From the NCBI RefSeq assembly GCF_032854445.1, contig NC_088296.1:11260706-11324705 (forward strand): a stretch of 64,000 nt of DNA, read 5' to 3'. The position numbers were made by a program, and so were the translations under genes. Every line of letters begins with the position of its first letter. Within the stretch, counting starts at the first letter, position 1. Source of the DNA: Liolophura sinensis. Lineage: Eukaryota > Mollusca > Polyplacophora > Chitonida > Chitonidae. The notes under the pieces are model-generated. The model had not been told where the DNA came from. It worked only from the letters and a program-made list of their open reading frames with translations, and ran no database searches. Below are positions 13,007 through 24,928 of this stretch, piece after piece.

Positions 13007-13302
13007 TATTTATTTATTTATTTATTTGATTGGTGTTTTACGCCGTACTCAAGAATATTTCACTTATACGCACTGAATCGCACTGAAAACCAATAACCTT
13101 ATACGACGGCGGCCAGCATTATGGTGGGTGGCAACCGGGCACAGCCCGGGGGAAACCCACGATTATCCGCAGGTTGCTGGCAGACCTTCCCACTTACAGA
13201 GGAAGCCAGCATGAGCTTGAACTTGACTCACAGCGACCGCATTGGTGAGAGACTCCTGGGTCATTACGCTGCGCTAGCGCGCTAATCAACTGAGCCACAG
13301 AG
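13007..13302 (-). mobile_element. SINE family A, full length with 13-bp target duplication
   Basis: The whole family structure is present on the minus strand: head GTGGCTCAGTTGATTAGC, B-box-like GTGAGTCAAGTTC, core with CAACCTGCGGATAATCG, and a (TTTA)n tail. About 30 bases (near 13069-13097) interrupt the tail region. The identical 13-mer CTATATTACAAGG occurs at 12981-12993 and 13303-13315, and an imperfect extra copy sits at 12993-13005 next to the tail. Confidence 0.92.
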
Positions 13303-13382
13303 CTATATTACAAGGAATGGTATACGAACGAGAGGACCTGCTAACCCAAGGCACGTGTGTAGAACTTATCGTAGGGGTCCTA

Positions 13383-13524
13383 CGCAACCTGCAGATGGCC
13401 GTGGGTTTTCCCCAGGCTCTGACCGGTTTCCTCCCGCCATAAAGCTGGCCGCCGTCGTATGAATGAAATATTCTTGAGTACGGCTTAAAACACCAATCAA
13501 ATAAATAAATAAATAAATAAATAA
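13383..13524 (+). mobile_element. SINE family A, 5'-truncated copy
   Basis: Starts in the core (CGCAACCTGCAGATGGCC), runs through GGTTTCCTCCCGCCATAA and TGAAATATTCTTGAGTACGG, and ends in six AAAT units. The head is missing. It is inverted relative to the full copy 80 bp upstream, so their cores could pair in a transcript. Confidence 0.9.
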
Positions 13525-16500
13525 CTTATGGCTTAGGTATGGCTTTGCTCTTCACATATTTGTTCCGGGTTCTTCCCGATCTCCGCCGCTCATAAACTAT
13601 CACACAGATGCGGAGTTCTAATTGAGCAAGGCGTAAAGCGCTCGTGAGGTAAATACATAATTATGTATGCACACCTACTTACGTCATAACCAATGACATC
13701 TGTACTTGTATCAGAGTCTGCCAACATTTCTCAAATAATTAACGGTCGATATGCAAAGTTATAATTGTCGCTGTGTATCATCGAGTCACAGGCGGAGATC
13801 AGCTGCTAACATTACCCGATAGCGCTTTTTAGCTTGTTACAAAGAAATACCATCTTGGCTCGAATCTGATACTGAAATGACGCATCCGTCATACAGCTTG
13901 GACTGAACGTATCACAATTCGTACCTAGGTCGCTCTTATCATCTAGTTTGGCACTTAAACCTGATTAAGTGGTAATTATACGTATTGTGGCACATGTATT
14001 GTTCAGGTTTTCTTGTGGAGAACAGACTCCTCATTTTGTACTTGTAAGCAAAATATGGCATATGATGTGTCCGTGTACTGTTCAACTATATCTAAAATAG
14101 TTTGTTTGACTGCAGAAGTGGTGTTTGTTGTTTTTAAGATTAATGAATACAAATGGAACTTGAAAGAAAGTATTTTGAAAATAAATATGCACACATTCCT
14201 CACGAATGTCAAAACTCTAAGCAGCGTGATGTGTCGAAAGGGTAAAGCAAGAAGAAACAAGGACGTTTTCTGAAACAAGGACGTTTTCTCAAACACTGTA
14301 TCACTGTGTTCTTTCATGTAATATATTCTCATACAGTTTGTTCTGTTTTTATTTGGGGGGGGGGGGTGTGAAATGAAGACTACTTTGCTTCTTATTGGAA
14401 AATTGTTAACTACCTCTGTCCGAAAACACATCATAAAATTAATATCAAAAACTTAGACACAGATGCATTGGAAATCAGATATTTTTGTGGTGATCACTGA
14501 AGACAACCTTATCTGCTGTCTGATTGGCAGGTTCATTTGGTGTGCACAAAATGAAGTAATCATCAGAAGTTTGTTTCTTTCTTATCATTTTACGGAAAGG
14601 AAAACTGAGTTCAAATGGAATGTCTCTTTTCTACCATCATATCACAAATGCGTTTTCATCAGAACGCTTTCCTAAAACGCAATAACATATCGTGACTTCT
14701 GAGTGGGAAAAAGTGGAGGACATTCCTTCAGGCAGGCTTTAAGACATCAGACCTTGATGCCATCTTGAGTGAGAGCTTTTCACAAAAGCCGACATAAAGT
14801 AACAAAAATTCTAAGTCCATCAAAGCTTGTCGAGTCGTGGAGTGACAAAAAATGATTCTTTGTCAGTGAAGCATGCAGTCGACGATCAGACTTCGATGAT
14901 TTTCGGAAGTTCAAAGGATTCGCCTCTGGTTCGGAATAAGATGTCAATTACCCTAAAATCCGGACCTCCGGATAAATCCGGAAACCGGAATTCTATGGGT
15001 AATAACGAGGTATTCATTCTATCGGATTCATTTCCGGTGGGATGAAGTGCAGGGCCGGTGTGCCTCGGCGCACATTGTCCAGCATGTGACCTTGATTTGC
15101 CCCAATAAAGGCAGCAGATTCGGGTTTTAAAAAAGTCAGACATATAAGTCGTCCGTGAACTAACAATGTGTTGTTGTTGAAAGTGGTAGATGAATATAAA
15201 ACAATGTTAACTGATGGCATAACTGCTAGATAAAACAAAATGTGGACCGAACATCACTTGTTTATCCCTTTATTTGTTTCTTTCAAATTTTACTCTTTAT
15301 TACTCTTGTATTTAAAGTTTTAAATCCATATAGACAGAGGTTTGTGCAAAATGACTCAAGATCGGATCCTTTAAAACAATCTACATACACTTCTCGTGTC
15401 ATTGTGATCTGGTTTGCTGAGTTGGTGAAGGACACGTCACGTGACGACTTATCAACCGATCACGTGGACAAAACAAGTGTACTCTATCACACAGCAATAA
15501 AACATATTTATGACATAGGGTTATCAAACTCCACTCGATGAGTGGATGCACTGTATTTCTTTACTATTCTCATATATTATTACTCTGCTACTCTACAAGT
15601 AATTTAGGGATTCGGTGACTTGTATAAATGCGCCTTTTATACACTTATCGACAATGATCAGATTTTAGGGTTAGAAGAAACGGCTGTGCATTATGGCGGG
15701 TGTCTTCTCTTACAATGTCTGCACTTTACTGGCAGCTATTCCGATGTTTACAGGCCTACGATCCTACGACATAACCCTAGCTACCTATAAATGCATCTTG
15801 CGTGGAGAACATAGCTGGTGGCATGCCCCCTACCTTGCTCGTTATCTTTATGATATATATCCCTGACAGATGTTATTTAAGCAGATAAGTATAGAATATA
15901 TCTCTTTTTCGTCAAGAGGCAAACGTAAAGCGCAAAAAGGTAGTGCAAATTCTCGGGAGCTTAAGGTCTATATCGGTCAGTGGAGTTAGCACCATGTTTT
16001 TCACATTAGCTACATTGCAAACTTGGCAAACGCCATGCCAGCATCAAATGAACGGAATTTTTACATAATTTACAATATCTTTTTTCATTACTCCTGCTTG
16101 TGCAGCCATTAAATTTTAACATCGAAATACATTTTTCTGCATCGGTATCCATGCGATCATGCTGTTAAAATTCATGGAAAATATTACCTGAAAGAACAAA
16201 AGTGATGACAGTTGGATATTTCCTAAATTTATGGCTTCCATGACGCCTCCAGGAGGCATTACTAAGGCGTAATAGCACAAAAAGTACCACAATGAAAAAA
16301 CAGTGCGTCACATTTGGAAAAGTTCCATTCCATATGCACTTCATACAACAGCAAAGCGATGTACCGATATAGAACCAAAGATTGCGAACGTCTACAAGAT
16401 GTGAAGTGTACTAATTCCAAGACTATTACATCAGCAGGCGTTAATAGGCTCTTATGTGCACGCACCAGATACTATATACATTCGGGGGTCCCCAACTTCT

Positions 16501-16735
16501 TGGTAGTTTATCGCTAATGAGCATGTGTTCTCAAAACATAATTCATGACACACACGTCTCAGGTATTCCATTAGATCCACTAACGTCTAACAAAAGCAAT
16601 ACTTACTGCTTAGTTAGATGCAACAGCATTGAGAAACCGTAGGCTGAATTTGTTGATCAAAGCTCGTATTTATCACAGAGCTAACTTGCAAGTGCATGTG
16701 AAGACAAACTCAGAAGAGGATGGATCTCAGTTGTG
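13525..16735. other. Non-coding stretch, possibly downstream intron
   Basis: Contains a 143-codon minus-strand open frame (14003-14434) with no recognised domain, overlapped by a G12 run (14355-14366) and a direct repeat of about 18 bp near 14254-14290. Other open frames are under 100 codons. E-box palindromes lie at 15435-15466. The receptor gene on the minus strand reads into this region, so part of it may be intron, but no further exon was identified. Confidence 0.4.
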
Positions 16736-17008
16736 GTTAAACTGAGAGAAAAGCTTTGGCCAACTGACTCAAAAAGTTGAGCTATCAAACTGAGCTAATT
16801 CAACATTATGACCAGATCAGCTGAGCTGAATGAAAGACTGTAACTCATCTGGTTATAAGGCTGACTCACTTGGTCAGTCGGAAAGCTCTCAGGAGCATGG
16901 TCATGGCAGCTGGCCTAGTCATATGACTCACTTTTCTGAGTTGAATTAGCTCAATTGTATAACTCAGATGTTTCAGTCAGTTGACCCAAATTTTTCCTTC
17001 AGTATAAT
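16736..17008. mobile_element. MITE-like element with 69-bp inverted ends
   Basis: The arms 16736-16804 and 16940-17008 are reverse complements over 69 ungapped bases with 53 matches. The innermost block GAGCTAATTCAAC matches perfectly. The interior is rich in CTGACTCA / TGAGTCAG-like words and has no open frame. The outer ends read TTAAACTGA and, on the opposite strand, TTATACTGA. The target duplication is unclear (TA or TTA possible). Confidence 0.72.
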
Positions 17009-18741
17009 ACAGTATACAGATTTAACACGTACTAGGGCAAACCGTTTTAATTTTAGCTGTGTTAAAATTTTTGACGTAAAACTTAAGCTGACTTATAAAA
17101 ATTGACCGACATGCAATAACAAAATTCTATCTTAGTGATATGCTAACTAATCCGATGCCTTTTCCTAGAATTTAGTTCATTTCTTTGATTGTAACTTTAC
17201 GCTTTGTAACTATACTCAGTAATGTTTCCAGTAGATTTGAGAACAGATAACGTTGAATCTCACAGTCTCCTGTATGACTACGCTAAACTGTAGATAAAGC
17301 TGAACCGTTAAGACTGTAGCCAGAGGACGCAGATGGCAGTTACATTGTCTAAACGGAAATGAGTCCGTTTGACAAACTTTTCAGAGTTTTAGCAGCTTTC
17401 GCCATAAGAAAGATCGTTGTTAAAAGGGTACTCATGTACCAGTTGTTCGTCTATCCTAGATCACTGTATTTGAAAATAGTTACGCGGAGCGAGATTTATC
17501 ACACGAGAGCGTATGTTGTCGCTTTGTTTTAAGTAGGAATTCAACAGAAAAAAACGGTAGTTAACATTAACACGTAAACATACACAAGTTATTATTAGAG
17601 AGGTATTTTTGGTACATTTACCTGTTTATATTTATTTATATATTTATATCACAGATGTTCAACAACATGCATAACGATATTTCGCCTGCCTTATGGACGG
17701 TTCGGAACAAGCGTGAAGTTATACTAACGCGCACGCATATCGATCAAGGATAAACCGAGCCACACTTTGTCCATTTGCCGCGGACTACTGCGCGCATGTT
17801 GTTCAGTTTCAGACAAATGTATGCATGTTTGCTTGTGTGATGTTTAAATCTAAACATCAATAAATGATACAGGGCTGCAATAATTACAAGGCTGTAACAC
17901 TAGACTTTGTATCGCCTTCTGCCAGTTTATCAGATGATAGCATCATAGCATTCTGAAAGATGCGGAATGTCGCTTGCACATACCCGTACATGTTGTAACA
18001 CTAGCCGCTCTTCTTTATGAAATCTGTTTCTAGCATCTATAGATGCTTCGACTGTTGCAATGTTACAGAATTTCACAGACCCTTCACCTTCTTAAAATGA
18101 CATTTTTGTTTTCTTGTGATCAATATCCAGATGTTGTTTCAGTCGCCCCTAATGAGACGTACGTCTTTCTTTATACAGCTCCTGTATCAGCATGGTTAAG
18201 TATAGTTACACAACACCGTAGTATCCTAATATCATAGGTATATAGCATGGACGTATTCGTATTTTACGCGAACAAGTTTACAGAGCTCCCCGCCCAATAA
18301 TAACTTTATTATGTGTAAAGCATATGAATTCAAAGTAACATATGCTTTACAAATAAAATTTACAAACAAATAATAGTTATTCAAAGTCAAATAAAGTGAA
18401 CAATCCGTGTTCAGATTTTTTTTTTAATTTCACGGCTTCACACAAAGTAATGTCTGAGTGTGTTGCACTTTATAGTTTAATTTGAATACTCAGCGTCTGT
18501 TGGGAATAAAGGGTGGAGTTATAATTCTAGAGAGTCGATTAATTTGACATTCCCCGGGTTGTTAATTTCATGAGATGAAAGCAATACAGTGGCAAGTTTG
18601 CTGAAAAAAAGTTTGAACTTCATAACTTCACTACCATGGAAGACATAGCAAGCAAACCAAATAATACAAGTGAATGCAATGCAACCCTGAAATTGCACTT
18701 GTGTAATATAGGTAAAAAATACATGAATAAAAAAGGCTTAC
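17009..18741 (-). other. Presumed first intron of the receptor gene (proximal part)
   Basis: On the minus strand this follows a GTAAG donor at the end of the recognised exon. The receptor frame stays open for a further 40 codons or so past the donor and stops at 18620, but that extension no longer resembles the family. No acceptor or following exon was identified, so the length of the intron is unknown. Confidence 0.5.
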
Positions 18742-19426
18742 TTCTGATATGTTTTGACATGTCCTTGAGAATCGTGGTAATATCCAATGTGGGATCCTGC
18801 TCGTCAAAAGGCTTATGCCATGGACGAACCTTGAGGTATTTCCTGGCGGCAATGAAAATTGCTTCCATAGTGAAATAGCAATCAGACCGCCCTTCATTTG
18901 CGTCCGTTTGAAAGTTGTGATAAAGTAGACCTACTTTAGTCCAGTTGAAATTTGAGCAAAGATGGACGAAAAATTCGCCAGCTTTCGCGTATGAGGCCTG
19001 GATGCGAGTTAGCAACTTGTATTGTCTTTTGTCCTGAAAGGCAGCCACAAGGCCACCGGCACTTAAAATTGGAATACCCCAGCTAGGAGAATACCTGGCG
19101 ACTGGCGCCACGGCGTAATCGCACGCTGGGCCGATGAAGACATGGGGCTGTAACACCATCATCATCTCAATGGCGGCCAGCGGTCCGAATGTTTCTGAAC
19201 AATGAGAATCTTTTACGGTGAGCTGTATATGGTGGTTTGGTAAAATGGTGGCATTTTTCTCTATGTACTCCACAGCATACTCTAAAGCGGGTAGGGTGAC
19301 TGGGATGCCCCAAGGGTAGTTACCTTTAAAGGGCAACAGAACAGCCATTTTAACAATTGGTAAAGGATCGGGGGCAACCCGAGTGATGCAAATCACACTT
19401 AATAAAACAACGATCAAGACGTGCAT
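18742..19426 (-). CDS. Natriuretic peptide receptor-like / receptor guanylyl cyclase, first coding exon
   Basis: Encodes 228 complete codons plus one base of an extracellular ligand-binding domain of the ANF-receptor (periplasmic-binding-protein-like) fold. Residues 1-18 are a hydrophobic signal peptide. Residues 24-40 (IVKMAVLLPFKGNYPWG) match the first strand of natriuretic receptors, 94-111 (PHVFIGPACDYAVAPVAR) match the conserved GPxCxYAAPV region, and 182-192 (DCYFTMEAIFI) match the later CFFxxEG region. C76 and C102 correspond to the first conserved disulfide; C157 and C183 are further candidates. N-glycosylation sequons lie at N58 and N161. The start is supported by an in-frame TGA five codons upstream and an A at position -3. 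The exon ends at a GTAAG donor (phase 1). The cytoplasmic half is not seen, so a cyclase (NPR-A/B type) cannot be told from a clearance receptor (NPR-C type). By family knowledge it is a cell-surface receptor for a peptide ligand. Confidence 0.9.
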
Positions 19427-19929
19427 ATTGGAGGCAAATCAGTCATACAATTGATAGATCCCTCGAATCACCCGAGAACTATACAGTTCACCCACTGATC
19501 CTTGACAGACCGCATCAAGACAATGACGCCCTGCATCTGCGAAGAGTTCTGCCGTTATGTGTATTACCGCCTTCCATACTTCGTTTGTAACATCAGCACG
19601 TAAAACTCCAGTATAAAACGCCTGGGTCTCGTTACTAATATGCTCACGACGATGTATTAATCCAAGCTTATGACAAAATGAGGTGTGATATGACGCTTCT
19701 CGAATAACTGATCCCTGGTCTCCCTGGTCAAACTTTCATGATAATTTCCGTTTACAGCACATCTGCCATCACCTTCTAACGGTAAAAAATCCGCACCTCT
19801 ACGTCCAGCTCAGAGAGCGGAGACGTTATATGACTAAAGCAAGCGGCCAGCCAATGACACTTGAGCGCCTGAAAACAGACGGGATATCAGCCACAGGTTG
19901 TCTCACCGTCGCTTCAACGCTCTGCAACA

Positions 19930-19937
19930 CTTTTATA
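19930..19937 (-). promoter_or_regulatory. Candidate TATA box for the receptor gene
   Basis: Reads TATAAAAG on the minus strand, about 500 bases upstream of the receptor start codon. If used, transcription would begin near 19900. Several ATG triplets lie between that point and the receptor ATG, so either the leader is spliced or this is a chance match. No other promoter signal supports it. Confidence 0.2.
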
Positions 19938-22900
19938 TTCTACTGCAACTCTCCACTGTATTAACACCATATCAGGGTAATGCCTAACAGACACGCGTGT
20001 AGTAGTTGAGTGAATTTCCCGCTAGGCTTGTAGATGCCGAACTATTTGCATTGCCGTGAAGCAGAAATCCCCAACATCCTGCTTAGCCTGGTGAAATCAC
20101 TGCCTGCTTTATGGACGTATACACATCCGTTTGGCTGGCGATTCAGTTTCCAGAGGTTAAGCCACACCAAAATTCAGGAGGGAGGTGGAGCTACTTAACG
20201 GGGATGTAAATGCTACTCCTAAGAGTAAAAACTATTCAAATTTTGCCAACACTGTTAACTGATTTCTCAGATAACAAGCAGTAAATATCTCATGCCTTAG
20301 GCAGATTTCTTTGGAGACCTATTAAACTCCAGTAATAACTATAGCCATAACTCCGCCTGACATTCTCCAAGAAACTCCGTCACTTTGCTGATCCAGGACG
20401 CCTTCCTCTTTCGTGTAACGAAAAAAACCAGTACATTAGTTACTGCGCTCTGCAAATCGGGCGGCCGTATCGTAATAAGGGTAAGACGGTCCGTTTTGTA
20501 CCAACGGTACCCGTGCTCGCACTCACCCTCTTTAGTGGAGGCGTTACACTACTGCCACAGACGTCTAGGTACTTGTAACACAAGTCTTAGTGGAGCACCT
20601 CCCGCCCCTTGCAGTCCCTATGGGGGTATAGGCCTGGGAGTAAACGTTAACACGAATGCCCTCACAAGAAATTGTAAAATAGGGGTCTGATCAAACACAG
20701 CGGCTGAGCACTACATGTGTTGACCCAGTCTTGTTATACATCGAAGGCTCGCTGATCAAGGATCATAGACCGCCTGAACACGTCCATCGATACGTCGTGA
20801 CTATGGATTGCTGGACACGGGGGATTACACGATTTCTCGATAGTCGTCACTTACTCCCATGTAACCGGAGTTTGCGCACAGTTAATATGCATGTGTACTT
20901 GGAAGGTGCACTCTCCACTAAGCCCGGTAAAGCACAACTTTCCCTTACCACCGAACAGACTAACAGTTTTAACCGTTTTTCTTTCTTTGTCTAAGCTAAT
21001 CTAAGTCCGGCAATTCTATACCACGCGTAAACATTAAAGGGGCGTTCTAACTGAAAAACGCTTACTATAAACACTTCCTTATGTTTCAACATATATATAT
21101 AGTAGCATTTTCCTGGTCGGTTTCCTTCCGTTTTAATATAAAACTACTTCATTCATGGAATATTTGGGATTTGCGGAAATGCTTTAATACTTTATACTGT
21201 GGTCTGTTGTCGTGTCCTAATGCTTAAAGCGTACACATCGAAGTTGGGAGATAGGGGATGAGACCAAAGACAGTCATACCAAAGGCATTAAAATGGTACT
21301 TTTGATACCTCGTTTGGCCAGAGCAAGGAAAGATGACTGTTTGGCCTTGAGCCAGTATAATAGAGATATGTCACTATGGCATTCAGTACTTACAACACTG
21401 GGCCAGAATTAAGACAACGTTATATGTATATGGCTATAAGACATGGTATGTAATTGACATAAGTCAAATGTGAGGTCATGCTACATTTCCTGATCACAAG
21501 TTACATTTAAAAGAAAGCAAACAGATCTCTGCGCAACCATTGTACTACACTTCACATCTCCGTATCTCATCGCAAATATTACTGATTGCAAGTGACGATT
21601 ACTGAGAGTCACATCGATAATCTGAAATCTGTGTTTCCACAACACATCAAACGGCATGATACTCAAGTCATTGTCTTCGTTTTTTCTCACGGTCATCTAA
21701 AGATAACGACGCTGTCAAGAACCACCATCGACATATGCTACATTGTATCACAGTGCTTAATGGCAGAGTGTAGTTGGCAGCATTATGACTTTAAGCATCA
21801 TTGCTTTGGCACATTTTGAGCGTTTTTTTTTTCTCAGGTTATTGGGACAGGAGTAGTTGGGGGGGGGGATATCTTTTTACTAAATTTACCTTCTTTTTCT
21901 GATTTTGTGGAGGTAGGCGATGTAAAGCTACAAATGCAGCGAGGATGAAATGGTTTGTGGTTTTCCTGCAAAAAAAACACATGGGTTTGCAAAATAGTAT
22001 AGTGCTGTTTATCATACCAGTAGATTAAACTGACCTTCTTGTAAGCTGCATTTCTTCTTTTTATTGACTCACAAATCAGTCGGTCTTGTCTCTCTGTTTT
22101 CCTTATCATTCTTCTCTATATTTACTTGAGCTTACTTTTATCAGACAAACTCTACACAGCAAGATCAAAAGCTGCTTCTCCACACATTTCTAGACAGATT
22201 TATTTAGATGCTCCGTTGTCTGATTTAAGCTACCACTCTACCCTAAAAGCACAATTACAGTAATAGCTAGAATGATTTTACGAAACGATGACAGGTAAAC
22301 ATGTTCTTGACAAAAAACCTTTGTAGTCAATTCATCTAAGAACGTGGCAATGCTCCGTGTCGTTTGACGGCACCCTCATCAATGAAATTTTAATCGCCGT
22401 GCACCGCTTCGTCTGAGCGGAACTAACTACGGCAATCAAGCCGCTAGGTGTACCCCGCAATCAATCTGCTCTGAACCAGGGTCATCGTTGATCCGAATCT
22501 GCTTGTCCCCCAGCAAGGTTACAACCATCTGACCAAGCCCAGGGCTTTCCTGTCATCGTCTAGCATATTAAGGTATCCGTGTTGTGTCTAATATCGCGAT
22601 GGTTTAATTCCCCGAGGTTTGCTCCAATGGCAGCCTCGCCTGTCGGTTTAAGAAGACACTACTGTCATTCTTAATGGCTACAACAGTCAGTTCCTTCATT
22701 GAAGTCACTTGTCATGTACACCTTTTCACTCCCTGACTGAAATTCCCTGTGTGGTATCGCAGATATGTAGGTGTCTTCTTAGACAAAGAGGATGTTCATG
22801 TTTGGCATGATCGGTACATTGTAAAGGTTTCTAGTTCAGATTAGAATACATATTTGCATGATATTGTGCAGTACATACAAGCTACACCACTACCACTAAA

Positions 22901-24175
22901 ACAGACTACAAGACATGAGATACCAGTACCAGCTAAATGTATATAAATAGTATATTATAGTTTATACATAACAAATTTGCTATGGAATTTATCAGTGCGA
23001 CTTTGATCAACAATCAGGCCAACAACTTTTCATGCCTAACACAACACAGTTCCTATACAAACAATCGTTGTGATTCACAACTATTTCATCTGAATGTGTT
23101 CCTTTAATAGCACGTGTCACGATTGCCCGGTAATTTAGTTCCAAAGCTGATGCATTTCAATGGATGGAATGCATTTATGTTCCAATAGAGTTCTCTAGTG
23201 CAACTGAAAGGTGATTCCCAATACAAAACATTCCAGCGACACTGTCATTAGCCGAGATGTGGATATGCTTTTTAATGTGTCAAAAAAAAAAACCCAGTAT
23301 AGCATCGGCATTAATAGCGCAGACTGGAAACGAGTGATATCATACCGCCATAGCAGCCTGCTGAGGTCAGGGTAGTAAACAGTATGTTTTCTTGTGAATG
23401 TTCACTTTTCTCACATGTTGGCTTCACATATTTCTTAAACACATATAAATTCACAGCTTTAAGAAGCATTACCAAGTCTAAAAACAAATTTTCTTTACAA
23501 AAAAAAAATGTACAATCGTAGAATTACATGCTGTGAAAATGAAAAAGCCACCACGATGTGCACCGTGAATAATGTAATACGTATTATCCAAAGGAATGGG
23601 GCATTTAACTCGTATAGTTCGTGTTTCATAAGCCGAATAATAACGGCAAATTACACGGGGAATTTGCAATCACGCTATTGTGGTAATGACTAGGCTTTGT
23701 CCATTAAGCCAACTTAAAAATCGGTATATGTACATTATAACGGATCATGATGTGTTATGTATATGAGTGAGAATATAGGCTACATACCTTAGCGAACTGG
23801 GTTATCCCTGCGTTATTAAATATTATCATAAAATTCCCGGAAGAACAAAACAACCAATCATATCGTTATCTCCTGGCAATGCTAAGCAGTAAACATGATT
23901 CATCAACTAACTTTCAAATTTCCCTGTGATATACGTAACATTAGTATGCAATTTTTAATAACAGCACAGTTGTGGCAATAGGGAAGCTCGTGTTTTGGTC
24001 TGATGTATATATGGACACTTACACGTTGCTTCCCTATATGTTTACGTTAGGTCGTTCTGTCTGGTTCATATCAGAATCAAGTAAGGAAGAAAAAAAATCT
24101 TAAATGCGCGGATTTTATGAAATCTCATAGAAATACACACATTCAAGTATCCTCGCTATGTGTTTACTGTGAGAG
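19938..24175. other. Non-coding stretch upstream of the receptor exon
   Basis: No SINE copy was recognised in about 4.2 kb, unlike the flanks. Open frames reach about 100 codons (20385-20690, +; 20731-20994, +) without recognisable domains. A G10 run lies at 21859-21868. A short inverted pair (near 21262-21276 and 21333-21346) does not extend. This could hold the promoter and 5' leader of the minus-strand receptor. Confidence 0.4.
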
Positions 24176-24250
24176 GGGCGTAGTTCAGTAAGTATCTTGC
24201 TCGAATCCTGACCACAAGGCACGCCAGGTGGGGGTTCGAACCCGGCATTG
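24176..24250 (+). other. tRNA-like sequence (SINE head or tRNA relic)
   Basis: A-box-like TAGTTCAGTAAG (24181-24192) and a perfect B-box GGGTTCGAACCC (24232-24243) lie about 50 bases apart, as in RNA polymerase III genes. The expected acceptor-stem pairing is absent, so this is not a functional tRNA. It is more likely the head of a diverged SINE, but its body was not matched to another copy in the window. Confidence 0.5.
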
Positions 24251-24700
24251 GATAGAGAATTTGTGTATTCCATTCCTTTTGCTGTTACCGTTAGAGTAGT
24301 TTTGCAAACCACTTGCATTCCACCGAAGTAGCATGCAAATCTGCACGACACACGTGGTTAAGTTTATCAAGAAATTGCCGGGGGCCACTGGTTTAACCCA
24401 AATAGTTCCTTTCTTTTTACAAATGCAGTTGACTGCCTTCGTATGGGAGAGACGATTTTGATTATGGACCACTAAATCAACGCAGCAATCAATCAGTCAT
24501 GTGACCACTTATAGTCCTGAGTCACAGAATATCCAGTAAACGGATAAAGGTATGAAGCGTGTAAGTCATACCGATTACAAATAACAACTTTCCATCGACA
24601 AGGCATTGTATTAACTATTTTGAGAATTATAATGTGACAAATGTCAAACGGCACATTGAGGATCTCCGGTCAGACGAATTGTAATCAGGGATATGATGGG

Positions 24701-24928
24701 GCCTGCGTGGCCTGGGAATTGGAGAGACACAAAAGCCTCACACCACTGCGATTGGCTGTGAGTTCAAGTCCAGCTTATGCTGACTACATAGCCGGTCGAA
24801 CGTGGGGAGGTCTGACAGCAACGATGAGGTCCACGGGTCTAGCCCGGCTTCTCCCCACTATAATGCTAGTCGCCGTTGTATAGGTGAAATATTATTGAGT
24901 ACAACGTAAAAGTTCAATCAAATAAAAC
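24701..24928 (+). mobile_element. SINE family A, full length, diverged
   Basis: Head GCCTGCGTGGCCTGGGAATT, B-box-like GTGAGTTCAAGTCC, core with GGAGGTCTGACAGCAACGA and CCCACTATAATGCTAG, tail GTGAAATATTATTGAGTAC and a short AATAAAA end. Many substitutions and the decayed tail suggest an old copy. Confidence 0.88.

Noticed and set aside
14003-14434. 143-codon open frame on the minus strand
   Set aside because: No signal, domain or recognisable motif; it crosses a C12 homopolymer (G12 on the plus strand) and a direct repeat of about 18 bp; AT-rich composition like the surroundings. Treated as chance.
21262-21346. Short inverted repeat (about 14 bp, one gap)
   Set aside because: Similarity does not extend beyond the short arms; too weak for a MITE.
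24176-24250. Functional tRNA gene
   Set aside because: A and B boxes are present but the acceptor stem does not pair and the anticodon arm is not recognisable; kept only as a tRNA-like sequence.
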